Assembly: GCF_000499845.2 (NCBI RefSeq)
Contig: NC_023751.2
Coordinates: 35,515,309 to 35,579,308, forward strand
Reading direction: 5' to 3'
Origin: Phaseolus vulgaris
Taxonomy: Eukaryota > Streptophyta > Magnoliopsida > Fabales > Fabaceae
DNA length: 64,000 bases
Shown in pieces: positions 45,032 through 56,600 of the stretch. The translations under genes and the position numbers were made by a program. Below the pieces are notes generated by a model that saw nothing but the letters and a program-made list of their open reading frames with translations, had not been told where the DNA came from and made no database searches. Positions within the stretch are counted from its first letter, which is position 1. Every line of letters begins with the position of its first letter.

Positions 45032-47095
45032 TTTCGTGTTAGGCATCACTATGCAACTTGACATCTCAGCTAAGCTGACACCTCAAGTAACAACAATCAT
45101 CTGCCATCACATGAAAAAATATTATTAAAAAAAGAAAAAAGAAAGAAAATACAAAAATATGGGGGGACTAGACCAAAACCCATATGTTAACACAAACGAT
45201 ACATAGGTAGATTATACCTATTCATAAAGAATTCTAAGAACAGACTAGTTGGGAGTCTATTATACCAATGAAAAGATTCTCTATGAATAAATCCTAAATT
45301 AGCCAACTTATCAGTACACGCATTCCCTTCACGAAAAATATGAGTTACCCTAAACCTGATTGTCCCACAAAAATTAAGACAAGTATTCCATCGATTCTGA
45401 AGCATCCACGGAACATTAGTCCTAGCAGTAAACGCAGCACAAACCAAGGCAGAATCACATTCAAGCCAGACATTAGTAAGTCCCATTTTTTGAGCTTCCT
45501 CCATAGCATGTATAACTCCATAAAACTCAGCAACCAAAGCAGTTTGAACTTCAAGAAACGCTGAAAAAGCACCAATAAATTCTCCCATACTCCCACGAAA
45601 AATACCTCCACAAGTAGCAAGACCAGGATACCCCCTAGCAGCCCCATCAGTATTAATTTTGACCCAGCCTGGTGAAGGAAATTCCCATCTAATAGGAAGA
45701 GGACGAAGAACTTTACCACTACGAGTCTTAATACCGAAAAACTTAATCACGTTGAAGTCCAACATATCATTCTTCATTGAAGCTTTAGACGAATTTCCCA
45801 CTAGGCAAGTTAAATCTTTAATTATCGAAATAGCCTTAGAAACCCCAATATCCTGAAATCTAGCATAATTCCTCATACGCCATATCATCCATATAGAAAA
45901 GGTTATCACCGCAAGCTTAATCAATTTAACCAAAGGACTACCATCACTCTTAATAAAAGAAAGTATATCATCCTTATTAGAGAAATGAGAAGTAAGAAAA
46001 ATTTGTCGTACCCAACTCCAAATATGCAATGCGTTAGAACATTCAAAAAATAGATGTTGAATAGATTCCTCTTGCTTTTCACAAAGCGAACACATAGAAC
46101 ATATATGCAAACCCTTATTCTGAATATGTTGATCTGTAGGAAGTCGCCCATGAAAATTTTTCTAGAGTACTAGAGTTTTGGAAGGCGGAATAGATGCAGA
46201 CCAAATGAATTTACCCCAACCACCTGGAACTCCTGGTTCCAAGAAAAAAGTCCTAGCCGATTTAAGAGTGAAACGACCAGACTCATTTAGAATCCAATTA
46301 GGAATATCCTGTTCCTCTCTAATCATGATATGATTAAAAAAAAGAGGCATCTGCTGTAAAGAGAAGGGAATATTCCAATCACAACCTGTCCAAAATTGAG
46401 AGACTGTATCCGGAATGCTAACACCATCAGATAACCCTGCAATATTTGCTAAAGAAGTAGTAGAGCACCATTTATCATTCCAGAAATTAATAAAAGAACC
46501 TGTACCAACAGTCCAATAAGTATAGTCAAGTATGGTAGAATAAAATTGCTTAATTCCAGGCCAAAGAGAGAAAGATCTATAAACCATTCGAAATTCATAT
46601 TTTGATTTAAGAACCCTGGCTTTCAAGAGTAAAGACCAAGGTTTGTCTCTATAAGCAAAGTTCCAAGCAAGCTTAAGAAGATATGCATTATTTTCATGAT
46701 GAAGATTAATGATATTCAAGCCTCCATCCTCAAGAGGTGAACAAATTTTCCCCCAATTAACGGTAGCAATACCTTTTTTCAGAATATCACCAGTCCAAAT
46801 AAAATTCCCACACCACTGCTCAACTTGCTTAATAAGTGAAACAGGTCACTTATACATATTAAAACTATAAGCTAGAGATCTAGTAATCACTGTATTGACC
46901 AGCTGAATTCGACCCATCATGCTAAGAGATTTACCTTTCCAAGATGCGAGCTTCAATTTAACTTTATCAGCCAAAGGTTGAAGAAACCGACACTTTGGAG
47001 CACCAACAAAGATAGACACTCCTAAATAATGGAAAGACAAACAACCATGACTACAGGAAAGAATATTTTAAATTTTGGTGACAAATCTTGGAGAA
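45032..47095 (-). mobile_element. 5'-truncated RNase H-bearing LINE with two Trp-to-stop mutations
   Basis: On the minus strand one reading frame runs from about 47090 to 45187, broken only by a TGA (46846-46848) and a TAG (46162-46164). Domains in order: end of the reverse transcriptase (FHYLGVSIFVG, LASWKGKSLSMMGRIQL), the connecting region (WTVGTGSFINFWNDKWC, RFTLKSARTFF), zf-RVT (CSMCSLCEKQEESIQHLFF), then RNase H with acidic residues in WVKINTDGAA, LVAEFYGVIHAMEEA, WLECDSALV and REGNACTDKLANLG. The 3' UTR (45032-45186) ends in the TGTTACTTGAGG...ATAAA core. Family context predicts Trp at both stop positions. The endonuclease part is missing, so it cannot move by itself. Confidence 0.9.
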
Positions 47096-48051
47096 TTCAT
47101 GGATAATAGATTCATTACTAGAATATTATTAGAAATTAAACTTAAAAAAAATAAAAATTAGTCATTATATTAATAAAATTAAATCTTATTTAAAAAATAA
47201 AATTATTGATATAAAAATTAAAACTTTGAAACAAATTTAAAAACTAGTTTATAAATTAGTGTTTAACTTTATTAATATATTATTAATTATTTTTTATCTT
47301 TAAAATTAATTTATATTTAAGGATTTTGTTTATAATGATTATGAATGTGTACTTGCATATCTTTGTCAGACCACGGATATAAATCTTTGTGATGAAAATA
47401 TTTATGTATAATTTAAGCTTTTTTTTGCTGTTATCCAGGTTTCGATTAAAGGGGTAGATTTTTTTTTTTTATATATGAATTGGAGTATCTAATACTCCTA
47501 TTTATTAAAAAATTTATTTTCCATAAAAAAAAAAAACAAGAAAAAATATAGATATTAAATAAATGAAATTAATAAAGTCAATGGTATTATAGCTTATTTT
47601 GATGATTTTTGAAGAAATATTTAATTTTTTTATTAATAATCTAAATTATTTTAAAAAAATTTAATATAGTAATTAATTATTATTTTTAAATTAATTTTAA
47701 TTTAGTAATTTTATTATAATAATATTATTTTTTATCAATAAATAAATAATGAATTAATATAAAACAACACATAAGTGTTTCAATCTTTCAAAAAAATCCT
47801 ATTAAAACCTACACACTGCACCAACCCAGAAAAAGGAAAACAGTAAAAAATAACTGGGTACAAAATAATAGTCCCATACTAACTACAAAACAGTCCTTCC
47901 AAAAAAAAAACTATGCTTTATTAAAGTAATTATTGCAATATATACTCATCCGTAACGAGATAGTGTAGAAAAAAATATTTTATAATGTCAATGTATTCTA
48001 ATTTTAATTTAGAAAATTTTCTCTCATGTAAGTGATGAATTGAAAATGATA
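47096..48051. other. Intergenic with worn MITE and LINE-tail traces
   Basis: 47115-47330 carries faint CACTA-type MITE words (AAAATTAGTCATTATATTAA ... AAAATTAATTTATATTTAAG). 47728-47800 (TTTTTATCAATAAATAAATA, CACATAAGTGTTTCAATC) resembles a minus-strand LINE tail. No gene. Confidence 0.4.
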
Positions 48052-48373
48052 CACTAAAAAAAATTATTAAATAGAAATTAGTTTTAGATAAAAATAATAA
48101 TTAATTGTTATAGTGACTAAATTAGAATTATTTTAAAAATTAAAAAAATTATTGATTTTTAAATTAGTTCTTATTATTGATAAATAGTTTTTAAATTGGT
48201 ATCTAACCAATGTTTTAACTACCAATTATTTAGATTTTAAATTTGGTAGAAAAACCTTGGTAATTAATTAAATATCAATTTAGAAACTACTTATCAAGAA
48301 TAGACACTAATTTAAAAAACAATAATTTTTTTAGTTTCTAAATTTAGTTTTTATTTAATTATTTTTTTTAGTG
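48052..48373. mobile_element. CACTA-type MITE, 322 bp, worn ends
   Basis: CACTAAAAAAAATTATTAAATAG at the left, ...TTATTTTTTTTAGTG at the right, with the internal AACTACCAATTATTTAGATT palindrome. Confidence 0.6.
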
Positions 48374-48649
48374 GTAGTTTATATTTGATTTGAATTCTTA
48401 TAATTTTTTATTTTCATCATTTTAAAAGTAAATTTTTCTCAATATTAGGTCACACTTATCAATCTATCTTTGTTTAAAAATTTGAGTGACCATTTTAGAT
48501 AATATATTTACGGTCTACAGTATAATGTCGATCGTGATACTTCATTCCTTGTTATATAATGTCCACATTTTAAATTTTAGATCAAATAAATAAATATTAT
48601 AAAAAAATTCAGTCATATTAAACCAAGAGTTCAAAAGATGAGATTTACC

Positions 48650-49072
48650 AATGTATAAGTTAAACGTGATTCTGTCTTGATTTGTGCTGCGTTTACTGTT
48701 ATGACTACTATTCCGTAGATGTTTTGTAATCAATAGAATACTTATTTTAATTATTGTGGGAAGATCTGATTTAGGGTTGCTCGTATTTTTCGTGAAGGAA
48801 ATGCGTGCGTTGATAATTTGACTAATTTAAGATTATTCATAGAGAATTATTTCATTGGTATAATAGGTTTCCATCTAATCTGTTCTTATAATTATTTATG
48901 AATAGGTATAGTCTACCTATGTATCGTTTTTGTTAACATATAGATTTTGATATTGTCCTCCTATAATTTTATTGTATTTTTTTAATAATTTTTTTTGTAA
49001 TGACAGATGATTGTTGTTACTTGAGGTGTCATGAGATGTCAAGTTTAGAATGAAAACTTTATAAAAAAAACT
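48650..49072 (+). mobile_element. Second fragment of the RNase H LINE family
   Basis: Translation near 48785-48840 (FREGNACVDNLTNL) matches the RNase H end of the LINE at 45187, and GTCTACCTATGTATCGTTTTTG through the 3' UTR core follows it. Several frame breaks; more decayed than the 45-kb copy and in the opposite orientation. Confidence 0.75.
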
Positions 49073-50055
49073 ATATCAAGCGTTATAAACGTATATAGTT
49101 AAATATGTCTAGAAAAACCTTGTCTCTAAAAAATTTTAGAAAACGAAAACTTGAGGAATCTACTATGCATTCTTGCAACCACGAATATCTCTTTGATGTT
49201 GTTATGCATTTATTTTTTTTATCATTGTTCTCTCAAAATATCATAATCAAGTGATTTATGGTTTATGGTGAAAGAAAATGACAAATGAGATTTGTGGGTT
49301 GACCATGTTGGAGTTGGTGCATGCATGAATAATGTTAATACAGTGATGATCAAAAGATTACGTACCTTATCTAATGGAAACTTGTTCCATAGAATATGAT
49401 CAGTATTTTGTGGAGGTCAAAAAGTCCAAAGCACATATTCAAACTAATTTATTTATTGATGCATATACCTACATGATGAATTCGAATGTGCTATTTATAA
49501 GGTAACCATAAATTTCTAAATTAGATATAGACGAATAAAATAAAAAAACCTTAATTATCTTTTTCTTCTTCTTTATATTAAGGACTAAAACTTAATTTTA
49601 TAGATGGTTCCAATTTCTTTTTAAATATTCAATATAATAATAAAACAAATATGATGATAATATAAGAAAAAGAACCACATTGAATATTTAAAATAAAATA
49701 AAATTACATTCAACTTTTTAAAAATTCTGGCACTAAATTGACTTTTAGTCTTTAATATAAAAATTAAAAGAGTAATTAAGTTAATAAGTAATATATAAAT
49801 AAATTATTAACAAAATTTAAATTTAAGATTTTGAGTTGAAAATAATATTGTGATTATTTATATTAAAAAAATGTGATGTTTATTAATTACTCTTTCTTTA
49901 ATAATCTCTTTTTATTTAAATTAAACATTAAACAATTTAAATTATGATAAAATTAAATGTGTTTAATAAATTTTGATACCACTTAAAATTTCAATAACTT
50001 ATTTCGTAATTAACCTATTAAAGTACTCTAATCCATAAAGCATAATATTTTATAA
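49073..50055. other. Intergenic, nothing recognised
   Basis: AT-rich; no coding or repeat ends. Confidence 0.45.
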
Positions 50056-50059
50056 GTAG

Positions 50060-50480
50060 TATAATATATTTGACTCCCCTTAAAGTGAATCTGACTTGAT
50101 TTGTTATCACATTGTCCAACTCACCTAACTTGATATGATTCAACTCAACTAGATTCGACTCAACTTAATCAGAAATAGACCTAATTGAATTCAGTTTAAG
50201 GTGGGTCAATCTGACTCTCCCCAAGATGGGTCCTACTCGACTCAGTCCGAGGTGGGTTCAACCTAGCTTGCCCTAAAGTAGACCCAACTTAGCTTGAGAT
50301 GGGTGAACATGACTCAACCGATATGAGATGAGTTTAACTCGAATTTGCCTCATTTGGACTTGACTTAAGATATGTCCGACTCAACTCGGTCCAAGATTGG
50401 GCCCAACACTACTTAGACTTAGGTGGGCTTGACACTTGGTCCTAGGAGATCCTGATACTACTTCACCTGACGATTACACA
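50060..50480. repeat. Degenerate minisatellite (ACTCGACTC-type), left part
   Basis: Irregular repeats of about 20-40 bp built from CAACTCGACTC, GAGGTGGGTC and TGACTTG words (for example GGTCCTACTCGACTCAGTCC, GGTTCAACCTAGCTTGCCC). The same words continue after the inserted TIR element at 51030-51470, so this was one array. Confidence 0.7.
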
Positions 50481-50490
50481 ACTCTTTTAT

Positions 50491-51018
50491 GGCAGTTTCT
50501 TCCTGCACCCCCACAATTTTGTAAATTCTGAAACTGACCCCCACAATTTTGGGATCTGGGAGTGTGTTACGGATTCATCAATCCGGAAGTGAATCATGTT
50601 GCTTTCCGGATGAGGGGGTGTTCCGGAAGCAAATTTTGCATAAATTATTGATTTCCAGATTGCTAAATCCGGAAACCTAATTTCTATTACGGATTGGTGG
50701 ATCCGGAATGATTTTTTTTTTCAATTATGAATTTCTGAATCCGGAATGCATATTTTGAATTACGGATTGACGGATCCGGAATGGTTTTTTCAATTATGGA
50801 TGTTTTGCATTTTTCTATTTTGGATTAACACTATCATTCATGTACTACCGGAAGCATCAATCCGGAAGATTACCAGATGCGCCAATCCAAAAATTTACCG
50901 AATTTCATAATCCGGAATACAAAAAAAAAATGTACAGTTCATATAGGGACAATTTTGTCTTTGCGCAACCTTGTGGGGGTGCAGGAAGAAAAATGTAGGG
51001 GTGCAGGAAGAAACTGCC
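50491..51018. mobile_element. Short TIR transposon (MULE/MITE-like), copy 2
   Basis: 528 bp with the same terminal inverted repeats as the element at 5454-6025 (GGCAGTTTCTTCCTGCACCC) but inverted relative to it. A 9-bp direct repeat CTCTTTTAT flanks both ends (50482-50490 and 51019-51027), the duplication length typical of Mutator-like elements. The TCCGGA-rich interior aligns with the reverse complement of copy 1. Confidence 0.9.
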
Positions 51019-51029
51019 CTCTTTTATAT

Positions 51030-51470
51030 TCTCGGTAAGTCCTACATAACTCGACTCGAAGTTGGCCCAATTTGACTTGGCCCAATAAGGGATAAACTTA
51101 ACTCGACTCAATGTAGACTCAACCCACTTGATATGGACCTGACTCGACTCAATTCGAGGTGGACCTGACTCGACTTGATAAGAGATTAACTTAACTCTAC
51201 TCAATCTAATAAGGATCCAACTAAACTCGACTCAGGTAAATCCAACTCAACTCTATTTAGTCTATTGTTTACCTAATTATACTTGACCTAACATGAACTT
51301 GAGTCTACTCGACCATTGTAGATTCAATATGACTCAACTAGGGTCAACGATGAATCTACTCTACTCGATGTGAACTCAATACATTTATCCTGAAACTAAC
51401 TCAACTTGATTAAATATGTGTTTCAACTTGGTTAAATATCTGTCTGAATTGAAAGTTTGGACTTACAGTT
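51030..51470. repeat. Degenerate minisatellite, right part
   Basis: Continuation of the ACTCGACTC/GAGGTGGACCTGACTC repeats; an ORF on the minus strand here (50905-51204) simply reads through them. Confidence 0.7.
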
Positions 51471-51734
51471 TACTTAATATGTTTTCTTTTTCCCTCTAAA
51501 ATTTTAAAGCCCAAAATATTAAAGCCCACATTCAGAGTCATAATGAACATTTAGAGGAAAACAATGCAGGGGGCTGATATACTCTTCATCATACAGAACA
51601 ATGTTTTGCTAAAAGAATGCATTGAACAGCATTTTTTAGTTGTGTGGACCTGCACTCTTATGCAGTCTTGGTTTTAAGTTTGCCTTGCATATTCATAATT
51701 TTTCTTAAGAAACTAATGGAGCTTCATGTATTCA
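51471..51734. other. Flank between minisatellite and MIR169 e
   Basis: Nothing recognised; minus-strand downstream flank of the hairpin. Confidence 0.4.
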
Positions 51735-51960
51735 AGCTCTTTCTAGTCTCATATGAGAGGAAAGAGAACAAAAGTGAGCCAAGATGTCTCGCCAGCAACA
51801 CCCTCAAAAGAGTAAAACCCTCAAATTAACTAGTCCTCATGAACTCAAATATTTTTTGAAGACTAGAATTTGAAGGTTTACTCTCCATAGAGCCTTTTGC
51901 CGGCAAGTCATCCTTGGCTCAAATGTATTCTCTTTGCCTCTTCATGCAAGACATTTGAGC
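51735..51960 (-). ncRNA. MIR169: MIR169 hairpin e
   Basis: Mature sequence on the minus strand at 51900-51920, same 21-mer as b and d. Star arm is the complement of about 51774-51793 (GGCGAGACATCTTGGCTCAC). The lower stem AGCTCTTTCTAGTCTCATATG / AGAGGAAAGAG pairs with the complement of CTCTTTGCCTCTTCATGCAAG and ATTTGAGC. The loop region is long (about 105 nt) and contains its own small inverted repeat (ACTAGTCCTCATG / GAAGACTAG). Near-duplicate of b. Confidence 0.94.
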
Positions 51961-52010
51961 AAACAAAATTCTATGCTCTTCTGCATCGTTGCATGTTTGC
52001 ATTTGTCTTC

Positions 52011-52020
52011 TTTATATAAG
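52011..52020 (-). promoter_or_regulatory. TATA box of MIR169 e
   Basis: Minus-strand CTTATATAAA, about 92 bp upstream of the mature sequence; the best TATA match of the six. Confidence 0.65.
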
Positions 52021-52149
52021 GAAAAGAAGGTCAAAGGGTTAGTGCTAGAAATTGGCCCCACTTAACTATACACATTTCTTCATGGTGCTCTTAAGCCTTA
52101 TCCAAAACCATTGTCAAAATCTATATTTGGAATCAAATTTTGTAGATTT

Positions 52150-52345
52150 TGCTACGTGTTTGTTTAAGAATTAGCCACGAGTAGCTAAAGTTGACTTGCC
52201 CTTTTTCTTCTTAAATCTGTTTGTTAAGGGTAATCATGCTGTTGTTGTGGGAATAGAATATGAAGGAGGGAAGGCATGAGAGAGAGACTAGTGGTTACCC
52301 ATGTTTCTGCTATGGCATTGTCGACCAGAATTTGTTCTCAGAATA
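52150..52345 (-). promoter_or_regulatory. Duplicated upstream block of MIR169 e with W-box and ACGT motif
   Basis: GCTACGTGTTTG (about 52151), AAAGTTGACTT (52187-52197), TGTTGTTGTGGGAATAGAATA (about 52242-52260), then CCCATGTTTCTGCTATGGCA and AGAATTTGTTCTCAG. Aligns with the blocks of b and c. Confidence 0.6.
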
Positions 52346-52349
52346 GTGT

Positions 52350-52950
52350 GCTAAGTTTTTTTCTTAGTTTTTTTTATAATCATAAATAAATAAATATAAA
52401 TATTTTAGGAATTAATTTTTATACAATGTATAAAAAATAATTAGCCAACAAAATATTAACTAAACTACTATAAAGTCAACTATATTACTCTAAACAAGAA
52501 TCTCCAAAATCAGAAATCAACAAACAAAAAATAAAATGAGTTTAAGCAAACCAAAGATTCATTTAAAATCAAACTTTGAATTGAGTGAAAGAGAAAGTTT
52601 CTAAATAATTCATTCCACTACCTTTAAAAATGACTTTATTTCTACCACACTAGATTTTACTAACTATAAACAATTCAGATATTTTCTAAAATTAAATTAA
52701 CAAGATCTAAGTACATTACACATGTTAAACTGCAACAAATAAATATGAGTTAAAAGAATCAACCCTCACATTTGTTAAGTATTACTTTCATTCATGCACA
52801 TATTTAGAAGTTCATGCTAAATACAAAACGAAATTCACTTGCAGGGCTATATTTGTTCATCTTTAAAAGCTGCAAATGTCTGTTCCATGTCAGGCAATGA
52901 ATTAGATCCATGGATCATGAAAAAAAAGTAAAACTATTATCATAGTGTTG
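52350..52950. other. Intergenic, nothing recognised
   Basis: AT-rich; no coding or repeat ends. Confidence 0.45.
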
Positions 52951-53327
52951 CACTATAAGAAAATCATGAAATAAAAACCAATTTTTAGAAACCAATTAGT
53001 TGTAATAGTAACTAAATTAGAGATCATTATAGAAACTAAAAAAAAAATTGGTTTCTAAATTAGTTTCTATTATTGTTAAATAGTTTCTAAATTGGTATCT
53101 AATTAGCAATCAAGGTTTTAGAAATCAAATTTAAAAACTAAATAATTGGTAGTTAAAACCTTGGTTGCTAATTAGATACCAATTTAAAAACTATTTAACA
53201 ATAATAGAAACTAATTTAGAAACTAATTTTTATTTAATTTATAAAATGGTCTATAATTTAGTTACTATTGTAACTAATTATTTTGATATCTAAAATTTGG
53301 TTCCTATTTCATGATTTTTTTTTAGTG
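52951..53327. mobile_element. CACTA-type MITE with TTG target duplication
   Basis: CACTATAAGAAAATCATG at the left, ...TTCATGATTTTTTTTTAGTG at the right, TTG on both sides (52948-52950, 53328-53330). The interior has the GGTAGTTAAAACCTTGGTTG palindrome. Confidence 0.88.
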
Positions 53328-53330
53328 TTG

Positions 53331-54235
53331 GTAAAGGTAAGCTGGAATACAAATACGATGATATTTATTCCTTCATATAAAAAGCAAGTGATGTGTTAAT
53401 AAGATGTTTACTTCATTGCATTCATAATTTCTCAGTTCTGATATTTTCAGATAAAAAATATTTATTTCTTATTAAATCTATTAATTTATCTTTCTCTTTC
53501 TAATTGTATATATCCATGATTGTGTATATAAAATTATTATTTCTTTTTATGAAGATAGATATTATTATATAAGAATGGAGATTGGAGGAAAACATATAGA
53601 ATACAAAAGCAAAGGCATAAATTAATATGGTCCAGTGATCCAAAAAGAAGTATATGGTAATTATGATTAAAATTGGCTAAAAAATAATATTAAGTGGTGT
53701 TTAAGAAAGGGTGAAGATGTTGGGTTCTGAACTGATAGGAGGCATAGTAATATAAATATGGTTGAAAAATACCCAAGGCAATAAAAAACTCAAAGTTAAT
53801 GAGAAAAACCTCAACTACTAACACTTATTTTCATGTGTGTCAACCAATTTAATTTTTCAGGTTTAAAAAAAAAAAAAATCTTTTATAGAAAACTACGTGG
53901 GTAGTTATTATGAGAGAGATTTTGGACCACATAAATAAAGTGGTATTCAAGATGACAGTCTATAATGGAGAAGAAAGTTTTGACATTAGTAAAATTGAAA
54001 TGTTGGACATGAATTACAAACCTGAATAAAAAAATAGTTGTTTTCTTAACAAATTGGTGCATTTGTTCGAAGATCTGCTTACATATTGTTTAATTTTTCT
54101 TGCTCTGAGTTCTATGCTTGTTTGAAAAGCTTGATATTTCTTCTAACGCCAGTTATGGACTTACAACCTACTCAACATAATCCATTCTTCTAGCTTTATT
54201 TTCCCTCTTAATAGGAAAAATGGATATTACAAAGA
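53331..54235. other. Intergenic, nothing recognised
   Basis: AT-rich; no ORF or repeat ends. Confidence 0.45.
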
Positions 54236-54905
54236 ACACCATTAAACAAAAATCAATTTTAGAGACAATCGATAATTAGTCATTATATTGGTTTGGTTGG
54301 GTAGCTTGGCTGGTGGTTTGGTCAAAATGTTATGAATGAGTGGATGTGGCATCGACGGTTTGTCATAACCAAAAAAGCACTTTGTACAATTCGGATGACT
54401 AAGGAAAGTGAAGTTGTCAATAACATATGATTTTGTGTGTGGATAACAGTCATAAGAGAACTATGAAAACAAAGGAATAAGAAAATTTTTAGGAATGAAA
54501 CTATAGATCATAATAAAATTTTCACGATAGTTAAGTTGAAGGTTTGATGATCGTGGGTAATCGCAAATGTTAGACTAGCATGTTTTTCTTATTCTGATTG
54601 GTGTCTTAAACCATTAGTTTGTATGAGGTTCGTTATTAGAAACACAGGTTAGTTATGCGAGTGTTAATGTTCTTGAGGGTTTGTGAGTGATTTAGGTTTC
54701 TTGTATAAGGATTGAGATATCCCTAAAATACCTTCATTAATTATTCTTTATTTTGCTGATAATTTTTTTTTACTAAATTAGATACTGTTTTAGAGATTAA
54801 AAAAATTATTGATATCTAAATTAGTTTATATTACTAATAAATAGTTTCTAAATTAATTTCTAACTACCAATATTTTAATTATCAATTATTTAAGTTTAAG
54901 TTCAC
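54236..54905. mobile_element. CACTA-type MITE split by a LINE
   Basis: Left part 54236-54289 (AAAATCAATTTTAGAGAC ... ATTAGTCATTATATTG) and right part from about 54770 (ACTAAATTAGATACTGTTTTAG) join into the family sequence when the LINE (54290-54770) is removed. The right end is lost. Confidence 0.6.
54290..54770 (+). mobile_element. 5'-truncated LINE inside a MITE
   Basis: Translation WITVIRELWKQRNKKIFRNE and KVWSWVIANVRLACFSYSDW matches the LINE C-terminal block; ends with CTTGTATAAGGATTGAGATATC and TTTTGCTGATAATTTTTTTT. No clear target duplication. Confidence 0.72.
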
Positions 54906-56245
54906 CGTAAAAAAAACACAAAAAAAAGGGCTACACACTCTGCAAACTAGTTTTCACTCATGATTCTCCAAAACAACCATTGAGGATCCAATCAACATAT
55001 CCTACTTATCATATTGTTGTATATATCAATTATCGAACACGAGAACATAATTACCCAAAAACCAAAACGATCTATTTAAGAGTTGAGAAATCTCTAAAAT
55101 ATTTTTATCTATTTATCTTTTTTACTGATAAAAAAAATTACAAATATTAAGTCCTCATGTGTCTACCACAAAAATCAAACTTGGTGTGGATAGATGGTAT
55201 AAAGATTCATCATTCCTAGATATGCAATTGTACATTTGTGAGGCTATAGTTATCATCAAGATTCCCAAACTGCAGCTATCCTTATCCTAATTACTTTTAC
55301 AAGAATTTGCTTTGTTGTCATGTAATATTCTGTTAATTGTGTGGTTCAAAATTGCCTTGTGCAGAATTTCTATGTTTGGACAAAAAAATTCTAATTAGAA
55401 AAAAAGTTAATGTTGTCTTTGGATGCAATTAATGACTGTGTTATTAGAGTACTATTGTTTGTAATATTATCTTTCCTTAAAAAATAAAATAGTGTGTAGT
55501 GTGAATTTGGAATAGAATGCATCTCTTTTACCATCTTCAACTCTCGTCCTACTTAAGAGAGGTATCCCTAACCATATTGAGAATCTATATAGTTACTCTC
55601 TTTTTGTGAATGAAAAAAAGTTCAAAATATGTCCTTAATTAATAGGAATTTTTTTTTTTTTAAGGACATGATTAGAAAGCATATTTGTCTGGCTAATATA
55701 CCTCATTCAGTGTAACCATACAAAAGAGAATAATTGGTTGGACTATATCCTCAAAATAAAGAAAATAATTAATTGAATATATTAAAATTATTATTGGTTA
55801 ATAAACTCTTATCTTATTATCTTAATTAATTTTAATATTGTTGAATCAACTAGACATTACGATATTTAATAATACATAAGTGGGCACAAATTTTAAGGTT
55901 GTGGGGGCAGCTGAGTATGTCTAAAATAAGACTTCTTAGCATATGGTTCTTCATGAAATTATTAGTGGAGCAGGATTTTGGATAAACATTTATGATGATG
56001 TTGATCTTGGGACGATCTCGAGTCTTGTAGGTTTGGTTGGAGACCATCTTTATACGATCTTCTCTTTGTAATAGAGTTGTAACTTCCTTAAAGTGTTTCA
56101 TATTATTTTAATTATTTTTTGTCAATATACAAACAAAATAATTATAATTAATGTGAAGTAACTTATTAAACCCAAAAGTAAATATCTATATATGATATAA
56201 GATTACTAAAAATAATTGATAATGTACTAAAAATAAAAATTTTAG
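54906..56245. other. Intergenic with a LINE tail
   Basis: 55066-55136 (ATTTAAGAGTTGAGAAATCTC ... TTACTGATAAAAAAAATTA) is another LINE tail, and 56070-56130 may be one more. Otherwise nothing. Confidence 0.4.
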
Positions 56246-56249
56246 TATT

Positions 56250-56600
56250 ATATTAAGAAGTGAATTAAAACCTAATTCATTTTCACAAAACTTGCTTGTA
56301 AAGTGAGGATTCTCCTCACTTATATACTATAAGGTCTTATTTTTAGTTATTGTGAGATCTCTACCACATCCCTCTCATACCTAGAAACATACATTATGTA
56401 CATAAGATTATATATTTGTGGATTATCCGATAGCAATTTAATAGTGAATGATACGATAGACTCATCAAACCTCATTATAATAAACTCTGATATTATGAAT
56501 TTAAGTCTAATTCAACTTTATAATATCAACTTGTAAGATGAGGTTTGCATCTACTTATATATTATTGACATTTATCTTTAGTTGATAATGATCTCTAACA
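56250..56600. repeat. Dispersed repeat, two adjacent copies
   Basis: 56250-56400 (GTAAAGTGAGGATTCTCCTC, TATATACTATAAGGTCTTAT, TGTGAGATCTCTACCACATC) and 56475-56600 (AGATGAGGTTTGCATCTAC, TTATCTTTAGTTGATAATGA) share layout with 26060-26170. Class not determined. Confidence 0.45.

Noticed and set aside
45187..46110. 307-codon ORF as a host RNase H gene
   Set aside because: The frame continues upstream through zf-RVT and reverse-transcriptase sequence, and the 3' UTR matches other LINE copies, so it is part of a LINE.
50905..51204. 99-codon minus-strand ORF
   Set aside because: Reads through the end of the TIR element and the minisatellite; low-complexity wording reflects the repeat.
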